Source of the DNA: Hydrogenophaga sp. IBVHS2
GTDB lineage: Bacteria > Pseudomonadota > Gammaproteobacteria > Burkholderiales > Burkholderiaceae_C
Assembly (NCBI RefSeq): GCF_002127215.1
Contig: NZ_NFUT01000001.1
Coordinates: 62,001-126,000, forward strand
Length of the DNA: 64,000 bases
Reading direction: 5' to 3'
Shown: positions 20,655 to 29,553 of the stretch, piece by piece
Position numbering within the stretch: the stretch's first letter is position 1
Layout of the letters: each line of letters begins with the position of its first letter
Notes under the pieces: model-generated
Seen by the model: only the letters and a program-made list of their open reading frames with translations
Told to the model about the DNA's origin: nothing
Database searches by the model: none
Position numbers and translations under genes: made by a program

Positions 20655-21563
20655 ATGACCGCCGCCCTGCACACCTCCGCCCTCACCTCCCTGCCCCTGC
20701 TGGCCCGCGGCAAGGTCCGCGACAACTACGCCGTGGGCAACGACCGCATCCTGATGGTCGCGTCCGACCGCATCAGCGCGTTCGACGTGATCATGGGCGA
20801 GCCCATCCCGGGCAAGGGCGCGCTGCTGACGAAGCTCTCGCTGTTCTGGTTCGAGCAGCTCGGACCCCAGGGCCTGAACATCTGCCCGATCCACCTCACC
20901 GGCGACGCGCCCGAGAGCGTGGTGTCGGCGGCCGAGGTGCCGCAGGTCAGCGGCCGCTCGATGCTGGTGCAGCGCCTGCGGCCGATCCCGGTGGAAGCGG
21001 TGGTGCGCGGGTATCTCGCCGGCAGCGGCTGGAAGGAGTACCAGGACAGCCGCTCGGTCTGCGGCGTGCCGCTGCCCGAGGGCCTGCAGAACGCGTCGCG
21101 CCTGCCCGAACCCATCTACACCCCGGCCGCCAAGGCCGAGATGGGCGAGCACGACGAGAACATCACCTTCGAACAGACGGTGGCCATGGTGGGCCTGGAC
21201 GTGGCCACCCAGATCCGCGACATCGCCCTGCGCCTGTACAAGGCGGCGGCCGAGATCGCGCTGAAGAAGGGCATCATCATTGCCGACACCAAGTTCGAGT
21301 TCGGCCTGGACGCGCAGGGCCGCGTGGTGCTGATGGACGAGGTGCTGACCCCCGACAGCTCGCGCTACTGGCCGGTGGAAGGCTATGTGGTGGGCCAGAA
21401 CCCGCCGAGCTACGACAAGCAGTTCCTGCGCGACTGGCTGGAGACCGCCCAGGTCAACGGCAAGCCCTGGGACAAGACCGCGCCGGCACCGCGCCTGCCG
21501 CGCGAGGTGATCGAGAAGACCGCCGCCAAGTACCAGGAAGCCCTGACCCGGCTGGTGGGCTGA
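20655..21563 (+). CDS. purC: Phosphoribosylaminoimidazole-succinocarboxamide synthase (SAICAR synthetase)
   Basis: Condenses CAIR with aspartate in purine synthesis. 302 residues of the longer PurC type, starting at the conserved [30 protein letters not shown] (quoted in part: [10 protein letters not shown]), then [25 protein letters not shown] and [12 protein letters not shown] with [12 protein letters not shown]. It starts 2 bp after fbaA and acts directly after PurE/PurK, whose genes lie 1 kb downstream on the same strand beyond the opposed cnoX. Confidence 0.95.
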   Translation: MTAALHTSALTSLPLLARGKVRDNYAVGNDRILMVASDRISAFDVIMGEPIPGKGALLTKLSLFWFEQLGPQGLNICPIHLTGDAPESVVSAAEVPQVSGRSMLVQRLRPIPVEAVVRGYLAGSGWKEYQDSRSVCGVPLPEGLQNASRLPEPIYTPAAKAEMGEHDENITFEQTVAMVGLDVATQIRDIALRLYKAAAEIALKKGIIIADTKFEFGLDAQGRVVLMDEVLTPDSSRYWPVEGYVVGQNPPSYDKQFLRDWLETAQVNGKPWDKTAPAPRLPREVIEKTAAKYQEALTRLVG

Positions 21564-21584
21564 AGCAGCAGCCGACCCGGCGGG

Positions 21585-22493
21585 TCAGCTCAGCACCACC
21601 GACGACAGGCGACGCCGGTAGGTCGCCACCGTCGGGTCTTCCGGCGGCACCTGGCCTTCGGCCACCTTGGGCTTGGGCGGCTCGATGACGTCCAGGATGG
21701 CGATGAAGGTCTTGCGGGCCTGGTCATCGTTCCAGGCCTTGTCGCGCATCAGGATCTCCAGCAGCTCGTCCATGGCGGCCGTGGGCTGACCATGGGCCCA
21801 CAGCAGCTGGGCCAGCGCGAATCGGGCGTCGAAGTCGCGCCGGTTGGCCGCGATGCGGGCCTGCAGGGCTTCGGCCCGGGCCTGCGGGTCGGTCACACCG
21901 TCCTGCGCATCGCGGGCCTGCATCCAGCGCTGCAGCGCGTCCAGCCGGCGCACGCCGGCCGCTTTGGCGATGACGGGCGCAAAGGCCACCTTGGCGTCGT
22001 CGTCCTGGCCCAGCTCCAGCAGCAGCTTGACCAGATCGAACCGGGCATCGTCGTTGGCCGGGTCGGCGGCCACCGCCTGCTGCAGCTTGTCCAGCGCGGC
22101 CCCCACGTCGCCTTCGGCCAGCGCATCCATGGCCTCGGCCTCGTCGGCTTCGGCCTGCAGCTCGGCTTCGCCGGGCACATGCTTGTCGAGGAAGGCGCGG
22201 ATCTGGCCCTCGGGCAGGGCGCCCATGAATCCGTCCACCGGCTGACCGTTCTTGAGCAGCACGCAGGTCGGGATGCTGCGGATGCCGAAGGCACCGGCGA
22301 GCTGCTGCTCCTGGTCGGAATCGATCTTCACCAGCTTGAAGCGGCCGGCGTAGGCGGTCTCGAGCTTCTCCAGCAGAGGGCCGATGACCTTGCACGGACC
22401 GCACCAGGGGGCCCAGAAATCCACCAGCACCGGGGTGTGCATGGAGGCCTCGATGACCTCGGCTTCAAAGTTGGCGATGGTGACGTCGATCAT
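21585..22493 (-). CDS. cnoX: Thioredoxin-TPR chaperedoxin CnoX (YbbN family)
   Basis: 302 residues: an N-terminal thioredoxin domain (1-107) joined to a C-terminal TPR-like helical domain (about 115-285). CnoX protects proteins against oxidative aggregation and hands clients to GroEL. This protein keeps the complete active site WCGPC (C31, C34), unlike E. coli CnoX, so it should also have oxidoreductase activity. Cytoplasmic; no signal peptide. It stands alone on the minus strand between purC and purE and diverges from purE across 91 bp. No Shine-Dalgarno is evident before the ATG. Confidence 0.88.
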   Translation of the reverse strand: MIDVTIANFEAEVIEASMHTPVLVDFWAPWCGPCKVIGPLLEKLETAYAGRFKLVKIDSDQEQQLAGAFGIRSIPTCVLLKNGQPVDGFMGALPEGQIRAFLDKHVPGEAELQAEADEAEAMDALAEGDVGAALDKLQQAVAADPANDDARFDLVKLLLELGQDDDAKVAFAPVIAKAAGVRRLDALQRWMQARDAQDGVTDPQARAEALQARIAANRRDFDARFALAQLLWAHGQPTAAMDELLEILMRDKAWNDDQARKTFIAILDVIEPPKPKVAEGQVPPEDPTVATYRRRLSSVVLS

Positions 22494-22524
22494 GGGTGCA
22501 GCCGCCCGGTGGCGGGGTGAAACG

Positions 22525-22534
22525 TAAAATCGCG
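22525..22534 (+). promoter_or_regulatory. Probable -10 of purE-purK
   Basis: TAAAATCGCG: TAAAAT (22525-22530) is a -10 candidate, and the full decamer is identical to the one before fbaA (19537-19546). Expected leader of about 47 nt. No clear -35 and no recognisable PurR-type palindrome nearby. Confidence 0.4.
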
Positions 22535-22584
22535 ACTTTACCGGAGCGGACCTCCCGCCCGCCGCTCCTCACGAAAGCCCCAAC

Positions 22585-23073
22585 ATGAACCCCATCCAGG
22601 TGGGCGTGGTCATGGGTTCCAGCAGCGACTGGGACACCATGCAGCACGCCGTGCAGATCTTGAAGGACTTCGGCGTGCCCCACGAAGCCCGTGTGGTGTC
22701 GGCCCACCGCATGCCGGACGACATGTTCGCCTATGCCGAGTCGGCGGCCACCCGGGGCCTGAAGGCCATCATCGCCGGCGCCGGGGGCGCGGCCCACCTG
22801 CCCGGCATGATCGCGGCCAAGACGGTGGTGCCGGTGCTCGGCGTGCCGGTGGCCAGCCGCCACCTGCAGGGCGTGGATTCGCTGCACAGCATCGTGCAGA
22901 TGCCCAAGGGCGTGCCGGTGGCCACCTTCGCCATCGGCGCGGCCGGTGCCGCCAACGCGGCGCTGTTCGCGGTGGCGCTGCTGGCCAGCCACGATCCGGC
23001 ACTGCGCGAGCAGCTGCTGGCCTTCCGGGCGCGCCAGACGGCCGATGCCCGCGCCATGACCCTTCCCCTCTGA
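22585..23073 (+). CDS. purE: N5-carboxyaminoimidazole ribonucleotide mutase
   Basis: Converts N5-CAIR to CAIR in purine synthesis. 162 residues, class I type, with [17 protein letters not shown] at the start, the catalytic-histidine loop SAHRMPDDM, and [15 protein letters not shown]. It works with PurK, whose gene follows 7 bp later, and PurC (20655). The length and the partner gene identify the bacterial two-enzyme pathway rather than the eukaryotic class II enzyme. Confidence 0.96.
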   Translation: MNPIQVGVVMGSSSDWDTMQHAVQILKDFGVPHEARVVSAHRMPDDMFAYAESAATRGLKAIIAGAGGAAHLPGMIAAKTVVPVLGVPVASRHLQGVDSLHSIVQMPKGVPVATFAIGAAGAANAALFAVALLASHDPALREQLLAFRARQTADARAMTLPL

Positions 23074-23080
23074 ACCCGCC

Positions 23081-24316
23081 ATGATGAAAACCTTGCTCCC
23101 CGGCTCCATGTCGGGCACCGGCCAGCAGATGACGCTGGGTGTGATGGGTGGCGGCCAGCTCGGCCGCATGTTCGTGCAGGCGGCCCAGGCCATGGGCTAC
23201 TTCACCGCCGTCCTGGACCCGGACCCGGCCAGCCCGGCCGGCCTGATCAGCCACTTCCACATCCAGACGCCGTACGACGACGAGCAGGGTCTGGCGCAGC
23301 TGATGCAGCGCTGCGAGGCCATCACCACCGAGTTCGAGAACGTGCCGGCCGGCGCCCTGTTCACGCTCGGCGCCCACCGCCCGGTGGCGCCGTCGTCGCA
23401 GTGCGTGGCCACCGCCCAGGACCGGGTGCGCGAGAAGGCCCACTTCGTGCGCAGCACGCCCGGCAGCGGTGTGCCCCCCGCCCCCTATGCCGCGATCGAC
23501 ACGCCCGAGCTGCTGGCGGCCGCGCCAGGCGACCTGCTGCCCGGCATCCTCAAGACGGCCCGCATGGGCTACGACGGCAAGGGGCAGATCCGGGTGGCCG
23601 ACCGCGCGGCGCTGGCCGCCGCCTGGGACCAGCTGGGGCGCGTGCCCTGTGTGCTGGAGAAGCTGCTGCCGCTCAAGGCCGAGTGCTCGGTCATCGTGGC
23701 CCGCGGGGCCGACGGCCGCTGCGTCAGCTTCCCGGTGCAGAAGAACACCCACCGCGACGGCATCCTGGCCCTGACCGAGGTCCACGAGGGCGCCCTGGAC
23801 GCCGCACTGGCGCAGCGCGCCCAGCAGGCCACCATGGCCATTGCCCAGGAGATGGCCTACGTGGGCGTGCTGTGCGTCGAGTTCTTCATCGTCGACGGCC
23901 CCGACGGTGCGCCCACCCTGGTGGTCAACGAGATGGCCCCGCGCCCGCACAACAGCGGCCACTACACCCAGGACGCCTGCGACCTGTCGCAGTTCGAGGC
24001 CCAGGTGCGTGCCCTGGCCGGCCTGCCGCTGCCCGAGCCGCGCCAGCACAGCCCGGCCATCATGGTCAACCTGCTCGGCGACCTCTGGTTCGAGCCCAAC
24101 GGCGTGCGCACCCAGCGCAGCGAACAGCCGGTGTCACCGCCCTGGGCCCAGGTGCTGGCCCTGCCCGGCACCCACCTGCACCTGTACGGCAAGCTCAGCG
24201 CGCGGCACGGCCGCAAGATGGGTCACCTCAACATCACCGGCGCCAGCGTGGCCGAGGTGCGCGACACCGCCACGAAGGTGCTGGCGCTGCTGGGCCTGCC
24301 CGGCCTGGACGCCTGA
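23081..24316 (+). CDS. purK: N5-carboxyaminoimidazole ribonucleotide synthase
   Basis: ATP-grasp ligase making N5-CAIR from AIR, bicarbonate and ATP. 411 residues, with TLGVMGGGQLGRMFVQAA at the N-terminus, the ATP-grasp core ILKTARMGYDGKGQ, ECSVIVARG, and FFIVDG...NEMAPRPHNSGHYT. Two adjacent ATGs at 23081 and 23084 are possible starts; homology begins about 17 residues in, and a later ATG at residue 17 is also possible. Operonic with purE and sua5. Confidence 0.95.
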   Translation: MMKTLLPGSMSGTGQQMTLGVMGGGQLGRMFVQAAQAMGYFTAVLDPDPASPAGLISHFHIQTPYDDEQGLAQLMQRCEAITTEFENVPAGALFTLGAHRPVAPSSQCVATAQDRVREKAHFVRSTPGSGVPPAPYAAIDTPELLAAAPGDLLPGILKTARMGYDGKGQIRVADRAALAAAWDQLGRVPCVLEKLLPLKAECSVIVARGADGRCVSFPVQKNTHRDGILALTEVHEGALDAALAQRAQQATMAIAQEMAYVGVLCVEFFIVDGPDGAPTLVVNEMAPRPHNSGHYTQDACDLSQFEAQVRALAGLPLPEPRQHSPAIMVNLLGDLWFEPNGVRTQRSEQPVSPPWAQVLALPGTHLHLYGKLSARHGRKMGHLNITGASVAEVRDTATKVLALLGLPGLDA

Positions 24317-24335
24317 GGCCGCGCCGTCCGACGAC

Positions 24336-25349
24336 ATGCCGCTGCTGCTTGACGCTGCCGACCCGTCGGCCCTGGCCCAGGCCGCACAGCGGCTGGCCGA
24401 GGGATCGCTCGTGGGCCTGCCGACCGAGACGGTCTACGGCCTGGGCGCCGATGCCGACAACGCGACGGCGGTGCGTGCGATCTTTGCGGCCAAGGGCCGC
24501 CCGGCCGACCACCCGCTGATCGTGCACCTGGCGGCCGGCGACGCGCCCGGCGGCTGGCGCAGCGCGGTCGACCACTACGCCCGCGACCTGCCGCCGTTCG
24601 CACTGCGGCTGATGGAGGCCTTCTGGCCCGGACCGCTCACCCTGATCCTGCCGCGCCGCCCGACCGTGGCCGCCGTGGCCGCCGGTGGCCAGGACTCCAT
24701 CGGCCTGCGCTGCCCGTCGCACCCGGTGGCGCAAGGCCTGCTCAAGGCCGCCGCCGCGCGCGGCGTGCGGGGCGTGGCCGCACCGAGCGCCAACCGCTTT
24801 GGCCGGGTCAGTCCCACCACGGCCGCCCATGTGGCCGAGGAATTCACCGCCCTGGACGATGCGTCGCTGCTGATCCTGGATGGCGGCGCGTGTCCGGTGG
24901 GCATCGAGTCGACCATCGTCGATGCCTCGCGCGGCCATCCGGTGCTGATGCGCCCCGGGATGATCACGCCCGAACAGCTGCAGGCGGCCTGCGGCCTGCC
25001 GGTGCGCCCCCGCGACGACGCAGCGCCGCGCGCCTCCGGCACGCTGGCCTCGCACTACGCCCCCAATGCCAAGGTGCGGCTGATGGACGCGAAGATGCTG
25101 CAGACCGCACTTGACGTGCTGGGCAAGGACGCCCGGCACATCGCCGTCTATGCCCGGACCCGCCTGCGAGCCGGACCCGGCGTGGTCCAGCGGGTCATGC
25201 CGTCCGACGCCTCGGCCTGCGCGCACGAGCTGTTCGCGGTGCTGCGCGAGCTCGACACCCAGGGTGTGCGGCTGATCTGGGTCGAGACCCCACCACCCCA
25301 GGCCGAGTGGGACGGCGTGCGCGACCGCCTGGACCGCGCCGCCGCCTGA
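24336..25349 (+). CDS. sua5: L-threonylcarbamoyladenylate synthase, long Sua5 form
   Basis: Makes threonylcarbamoyl-AMP for the t6A37 tRNA modification, whose transfer step needs TsaB (encoded at 28184). 337 residues: an N-terminal YrdC-type domain (1-210) with LPTETVYGLGADA, AKGRPADHPL and PSANRFGRVSPT, and a C-terminal Sua5 domain (about 235-337) joined by the linker around SGTLASHYAPNA. This two-domain form distinguishes it from single-domain TsaC. It lies 19 bp after purK. ATG at 24336; upstream frame extension lies inside purK and is rejected. Confidence 0.92.
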   Translation: MPLLLDAADPSALAQAAQRLAEGSLVGLPTETVYGLGADADNATAVRAIFAAKGRPADHPLIVHLAAGDAPGGWRSAVDHYARDLPPFALRLMEAFWPGPLTLILPRRPTVAAVAAGGQDSIGLRCPSHPVAQGLLKAAAARGVRGVAAPSANRFGRVSPTTAAHVAEEFTALDDASLLILDGGACPVGIESTIVDASRGHPVLMRPGMITPEQLQAACGLPVRPRDDAAPRASGTLASHYAPNAKVRLMDAKMLQTALDVLGKDARHIAVYARTRLRAGPGVVQRVMPSDASACAHELFAVLRELDTQGVRLIWVETPPPQAEWDGVRDRLDRAAA

Positions 25350-25361
25350 GAGCCGCAGCGC

Positions 25362-26483
25362 TCAGCGCAGGCCGCGAGGCACCTTGGCCATCACGGCGTC
25401 CAGCACCGCATCGGCCACCAGCTCGTTGGTTTTCGGCGTGCCGTGGAAGTTGTCCGAGAACACATAGCTGCGCCAGCTATCGTTGCCGAACGATGCATTC
25501 AGGCTGGCGGTGGTGCAGGCGGCAATGTTGTAGGCCGGCAGACTGCCGGCCGGCGCCAGGTTGGGGCAGGCCGGTGTGGTCACGTTGGTCAGACCGAACG
25601 CCGCAGGCGTGGTCACCCACTGGGTCAGCAGGCGGTTGAAGTCGACGATGGCCACCTGCGGCTTCTTGCCCAGGCGGGCATTCAAGCGGTCGTTGAAGGC
25701 CTTCACCCAGGTGCCGGCCAGCCCCTTGACGCCCGCGGCATTGGCCGGCCCGCTCGGCCCCTGGGAGGCGATCAGCTGCAGGGTGACCAGGAAGCGCGGC
25801 GTGACAGTGACGTCCGGCACATTGACCACCACCACCCGCAGCGCGCCGCGCCGCAGCGCCTGCTGTTCGACGGTATCGGCCAGCAGATCGGCCAGGCGGG
25901 TCATGTACAGCGAGCCGGCCGCCAGCGGGTTGGCCAGATTGGCGCCGACCTCGGCCGGGGTCAGCAGCTCGCCCAGCAGGGCACCGTACGACGCACCGCC
26001 GTCGCCGCCAGCGGCCAGCGGCAGGCCCGCCGTGAGGTAAGCGGTCACCAGATCGGCCACGTCGTTGCCACCGCCGTCGACCAGCAGCATTTCGTCGGGC
26101 TTGAAGCGCTGCTCGGCCGCCAGCGTCTTGAGCTGCTGCACCACCGACAGGGGCGAGGTGTCGGCCGCTGCGCCGCCGGGCGGGTTGATGCGGGCACCGC
26201 CCACGGCGTAGCTGGTGCAACCGGCGGCCTGCGGGTTGAGGACCACGTTGGTGGCCGAGGTGGCCGCATAGCGGGGGCAGAGCGCCGGCGCGTCCACCGC
26301 GTCGGCCACCAGGTCGGTCCAGATCGGGTTGCCCTGCACCGTGAACTTGAAGCCGAAGGTGCCGCTGTCGGCCAGGCTGTCGCCCACCACCTTGACCGCC
26401 GACACCGAGGGACCGCCGCCGCCACAGGCGGTCAACACGAATGCGGCCATGAGGGCCGCGACGACACCGGAACGCTGGAACAT
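25362..26483 (-). CDS. SGNH/GDSL-type lipoprotein esterase
   Basis: 373 residues. The lipoprotein signal has the lipobox LTAC (Cys20) followed by a GGGG linker. The SGNH-hydrolase fold shows block I VVGDSLADSG (catalytic Ser36), a glycine block YAVGGARI, block III DGGGNDVADL and the terminal block V SDNFHGTPK with the Asp/His pair. Related to secreted GDSL lipases and the passenger domains of esterase autotransporters, but no beta-barrel follows. The start at 26483 has GGGAG upstream. Same strand as dacB, 149 bp away; convergent with sua5 across 12 bp. Confidence 0.82.
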   Translation of the reverse strand: MFQRSGVVAALMAAFVLTACGGGGPSVSAVKVVGDSLADSGTFGFKFTVQGNPIWTDLVADAVDAPALCPRYAATSATNVVLNPQAAGCTSYAVGGARINPPGGAAADTSPLSVVQQLKTLAAEQRFKPDEMLLVDGGGNDVADLVTAYLTAGLPLAAGGDGGASYGALLGELLTPAEVGANLANPLAAGSLYMTRLADLLADTVEQQALRRGALRVVVVNVPDVTVTPRFLVTLQLIASQGPSGPANAAGVKGLAGTWVKAFNDRLNARLGKKPQVAIVDFNRLLTQWVTTPAAFGLTNVTTPACPNLAPAGSLPAYNIAACTTASLNASFGNDSWRSYVFSDNFHGTPKTNELVADAVLDAVMAKVPRGLR

Positions 26484-26514
26484 GGGATCTCCCGAAGGCT
26501 GGAGGGATGTGGAC

Positions 26515-26539
26515 TTTTTCCGCACGACCGTGCGAAAAA
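26515..26539. repeat. Bulged inverted repeat upstream of the SGNH esterase
   Basis: TTTTTC-C-GCAC, a short loop and GTGC-GAAAAA form a nearly perfect inverted repeat of ten bases with one bulged C. The T-run is 5' and the A-run 3' on both strands, the reverse of a terminator, so an operator (or mRNA stem in the esterase leader) is more likely. It lies 32 bp upstream of the esterase ATG. Confidence 0.35.
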
Positions 26540-26632
26540 TCCCATGCTATGTACACCGATGGGGGTATGTCACCCGGGTTTGTCCGGTCACACGAACGTG
26601 ATGGCTTGTGATGCAGCCCTATCCCGCCGATG

Positions 26633-28135
26633 TCAGTCGGGCTGCGCCGCCACCCACTCCACCAGGGCCTCCAGGGCCGGGCGGGCGGCACCCGCGTTGG
26701 GGTGGTTGACGAAGCCGACCACCGCATAGCGCCCGCCGTTGGCCGCATTCACATAGCCGGCGATGCCGGTCACGTCGCGCAGGGTGCCGGTCTTGAGGAA
26801 GGCATTGCCGTAGGCCGGGCTGCGCGGGTCACGCGCGATGCGCGCGGCCGTGCCGCTCACACCGGCCACCGCCAGCGACTGCACGAAGGGCTGGGCCTGG
26901 GCATGGCGGGCCGCGTGGCGCAGCAGCACCGCCAGCGACTCCGGCGTGATGCGCTCGATGCGCGACAGGCCGGAGCCGTTCTCCAGCACCGGCGCGGCGA
27001 CCTTGGGGCCGAAGGTGCGCTGCCACCACTGGGCCACCACCGCCCGCGCCCGCTCGAAACTGCTGCGCCGGCCGGCCGGCGCGCCGGTCTCGGGCGGCAG
27101 CGGCACCTCGCCCAGCGACAGGAACACCTGCTGCGCCATGACGTTGTTGCTCCACTGGTTCACGTCCATCAGGATGTCCGAGAGCGGCAGCGAACGGGCC
27201 TCGTGGAGCAGCCGGGCCTGCGGCGGTGTGAGGCCGCTGCGGGTCTGGCCGGTCAGCAGCCCCCCCATCGACCGCCAGGTGCCCTCGAAGGCCCGCGCGG
27301 CATAGGTGGCGGGCTGCTGGTAGGCCACCGGCCAGGCCAGCTCGCCGCAGGCCGCCGGGTAGCGGCCGGTGAAGCGGATGCTGTCGGGATCGTCGAAGCG
27401 GGCACCCAGGCCGCTGCGCCAGTCGTTGCAGCGACCGGGCGCCAGCGGCACGGTGGCGTCGATGGCCAGCCGGGCCATGGGCGGTTCGCTCACCACCCGG
27501 GCCACGCCCGCGGCCGGGTCGGGCTGGAACTTGAGGATGACCGACTTGAAGTTGAACAGCAGCGCGTCCGGGCTGGCGTTGTAGGGCCGCAGGGCCTCGC
27601 CGTCAAAGGCGCCGGGGTCGATCTCGGGCAGGTCGAAGGCGCTGTGGTCCAGCACCAGGTCGCCCAGGATGACGCGCACGCCCTGGGCCTGCAGCGCGGC
27701 ATAGGCTTCCTGCAGGCGCTCGATCACCAGCTTGGGGTCGCCACCGCCACGCACATACAGGTTGCCGCGCAGGGCGCCGTTGTCGACCACCCCGTCGGTG
27801 AGGAAGCGGGTGCTCCAGGTGTGCTGGCTGCCCAGCAGGTCCAGTGCGGCATAGGAGGTGACCAGCTTCATCACCGAGGCCGGATTGACCGGCTCGCCGG
27901 CCTGGTGGCGCAGGCGCACATCGCCCCGGTCGTCCAGCGCCACCACATAGGCCGACAGGGCCGAGGGCGGCACCTGGGCGCGCTGCAGGGCCCGGCTCAC
28001 GGCAGCCGGCAGCGGATCGGCCACGACCGGTTTCTGGGCACAGGCCGGCAGGCTGAATGCGCTCAAGGCCAGCAGCCCGGCAGCAATGCGGGATCGGACG
28101 GGGACAGCGGGGGTCTGAAGGGGGTATCGGGTCAC
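26633..28135 (-). CDS. dacB: D-alanyl-D-alanine carboxypeptidase/endopeptidase (PBP4 family)
   Basis: Periplasmic S13-family enzyme that trims or cleaves peptidoglycan cross-links. 500 residues from a GTG start. A signal peptide ends near SLPACAQ (about residue 34). Catalytic motifs: S87-V-M-K90 in NPASVMKLVTS, SNN in QWSNNVMAQQ, and KTG in FLKTGTLRDVTG. The large inserted domain typical of PBP4 lies between SxxK and SxN. GTG at 28135 is the only in-frame start that includes the whole signal peptide, and GATAAT ends 6 nt before it, supporting a leaderless message. Divergent from tsaB. Confidence 0.92.
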   Translation of the reverse strand: MTRYPLQTPAVPVRSRIAAGLLALSAFSLPACAQKPVVADPLPAAVSRALQRAQVPPSALSAYVVALDDRGDVRLRHQAGEPVNPASVMKLVTSYAALDLLGSQHTWSTRFLTDGVVDNGALRGNLYVRGGGDPKLVIERLQEAYAALQAQGVRVILGDLVLDHSAFDLPEIDPGAFDGEALRPYNASPDALLFNFKSVILKFQPDPAAGVARVVSEPPMARLAIDATVPLAPGRCNDWRSGLGARFDDPDSIRFTGRYPAACGELAWPVAYQQPATYAARAFEGTWRSMGGLLTGQTRSGLTPPQARLLHEARSLPLSDILMDVNQWSNNVMAQQVFLSLGEVPLPPETGAPAGRRSSFERARAVVAQWWQRTFGPKVAAPVLENGSGLSRIERITPESLAVLLRHAARHAQAQPFVQSLAVAGVSGTAARIARDPRSPAYGNAFLKTGTLRDVTGIAGYVNAANGGRYAVVGFVNHPNAGAARPALEALVEWVAAQPD

Positions 28136-28183
28136 CGGTCCATTATCGGCCGCCGGTCCGCGACCGTGGCCGATAATTCCCCG
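28136..28183. promoter_or_regulatory. Symmetric divergent promoter of dacB and tsaB
   Basis: The 48-bp gap contains a perfect 10-bp inverted repeat: ATTATCGGCC (28142-28151) and GGCCGATAAT (28168-28177). Each arm ends in GATAAT pointing outward, and each GATAAT is separated from its start codon by exactly 6 nt: GGACCG then the dacB GTG, and TCCCCG then the tsaB ATG. Both transcripts are therefore predicted leaderless. No -35 is convincing on either strand. Confidence 0.55.
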
Positions 28184-28945
28184 ATGCCCGCCGCGCTCCC
28201 GCCCCGATTCCTGGCCATCGAATGCAGCACCGACACCTTGTCGGTGGCGCTGGGCACCGGGCTGCCGGGCGATCCGGTGGCCGAACACGCCGGGCCGGGC
28301 GGCCCCCAGTCGTCCACCACCCTGCTGCCGGCCGTGCAGCGGCTGCTGGACCACGCCGGCTGGCGCCTGCACGACCTGAGCGCCATCGCCTTTGCGCGCG
28401 GCCCCGGCTCCTTCACCGGGCTGCGCACCGCCTGCGCGGTGGCCCAGGGTCTGGCCTACGGCACGCGGGGCCCGGATCACCCCGACGGCCTGCCGGTGCT
28501 GGCCATCGACACGCTGCAGGTGCTGGCCGAGACCGCCACCCCGGCCGATCACACCGGCCCGGTGGCGGCCCTGCTCGATGCCCGCATGGAGGAACTGTAC
28601 CTCGCGGTGTGGCAACGCCAGGGTCCGGTCTGGACCGAACGCCAGGCCCCGCGCCTGTGCGCGCCTGCTGCACTGGCCGGCTGGCTGGCCGAAGCCCTGC
28701 CCGACGAGCGCCCGCTGCTGGCCGGCAATGTGTTCGGCGCCTACCCCGACGCCCTCGCCCCGCTGCAGACCACCCACCCCACCGCCGTGGCCGTGCCCTC
28801 GGCCACCGCCCTGCTGCGGCTGGCCCCGGGTGCCTGGGCGCGCGGGGATGCCGTGCCCGCCCATGCGGCCATGCCCCTGTATGTGCGCGACAAGGTGGCC
28901 CGCACCACGGCCGAACGCGAGCAGCCCGCCGGGGTGTCGCCATGA
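28184..28945 (+). CDS. tsaB: tRNA threonylcarbamoyladenosine biosynthesis protein TsaB
   Basis: Non-catalytic partner of TsaD in t6A37 formation. 253 residues of ASKHA fold, with LAIECSTDTLSVAL at the start (the T/S-rich phosphate loop of the family), FARGPGSFTGLRTA and VLAIDTLQVLAE. Sequence between FTGLR and the C-terminus is variable, as usual. First gene of tsaB-rimI-udg, joined by 4-bp ATGA overlaps. With sua5 at 24336 this covers two of the t6A genes; tsaD and tsaE are not in the window. Confidence 0.93.
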   Translation: MPAALPPRFLAIECSTDTLSVALGTGLPGDPVAEHAGPGGPQSSTTLLPAVQRLLDHAGWRLHDLSAIAFARGPGSFTGLRTACAVAQGLAYGTRGPDHPDGLPVLAIDTLQVLAETATPADHTGPVAALLDARMEELYLAVWQRQGPVWTERQAPRLCAPAALAGWLAEALPDERPLLAGNVFGAYPDALAPLQTTHPTAVAVPSATALLRLAPGAWARGDAVPAHAAMPLYVRDKVARTTAEREQPAGVSP

Positions 28946-29553
28946 GCCTCGGTGCCGATGTCCTGCCCGGCTGGGCCACCGGCCTGTGGCCGGCACCCGA
29001 AGGCGTGCTGGAGGCTTCGGCCACCGACCAGTCGCTGCGCCGCCTGAGCTTCGCGCCGATGACCGCCGACGACCTGGACGCGGTGCATGCGGTGGAGGTC
29101 AGCGCCTATGCCCACCCCTGGTCGCGCCGCAACTTCCTGGACTCGCTGCAGTCCGGCCACCCGGCGGTGATGCTGCTGGCCGAACCGCTGCCGCAGGACC
29201 GCCACCTGCCCCTGCGCAGCGACGGCCGCCTGCTGCTGGGCTACCTGGTGGCCATGCCGGGCGTGGACGAGGTGCACCTGCTCAACATCACGGTGGCACC
29301 GGCCCACCAGCGACAGGGCTGGGCCCGCTTCATGCTGGACGCCCTGGTCCTGTGGTCGCGCGGGCAAGGGGCGCAGTGGCTCTGGCTGGAGGTGCGGCAG
29401 AGCAATGCGCCGGCGCGGCGCCTCTACTCCCGCTACGGCTTTGCCGAGGTCGGCCTGCGCCGCGGCTACTACCCCCTGGCCCACCAGCGGCGTGAGGACG
29501 CGGTGGTGATGAGCCTGAACCTGGTGGCCCGCCGGGCCAGGGAATCGGCATGA
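28942..29553 (+). CDS. rimI: Ribosomal protein S18-alanine N-acetyltransferase
   Basis: GNAT acetyltransferase. 203 residues. The acetyl-CoA site is visible as VAPAHQRQGWARFML (residues about 118-132), with LNITV before it and the substrate-side motif NAPARRLYSRYGFAEVG after it. In proteobacteria rimI commonly follows tsaB, as here, with a 4-bp overlap. About 35 residues at the N-terminus exceed E. coli RimI (148 aa). RimI assignment rests on both sequence and neighbourhood. Confidence 0.87.
   Translation: MSLGADVLPGWATGLWPAPEGVLEASATDQSLRRLSFAPMTADDLDAVHAVEVSAYAHPWSRRNFLDSLQSGHPAVMLLAEPLPQDRHLPLRSDGRLLLGYLVAMPGVDEVHLLNITVAPAHQRQGWARFMLDALVLWSRGQGAQWLWLEVRQSNAPARRLYSRYGFAEVGLRRGYYPLAHQRREDAVVMSLNLVARRARESA

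Noticed and set aside
26515..26539. Terminator between dacB and the SGNH esterase
   Set aside because: T-run precedes and A-run follows the stem on both strands, the wrong polarity for an intrinsic terminator.
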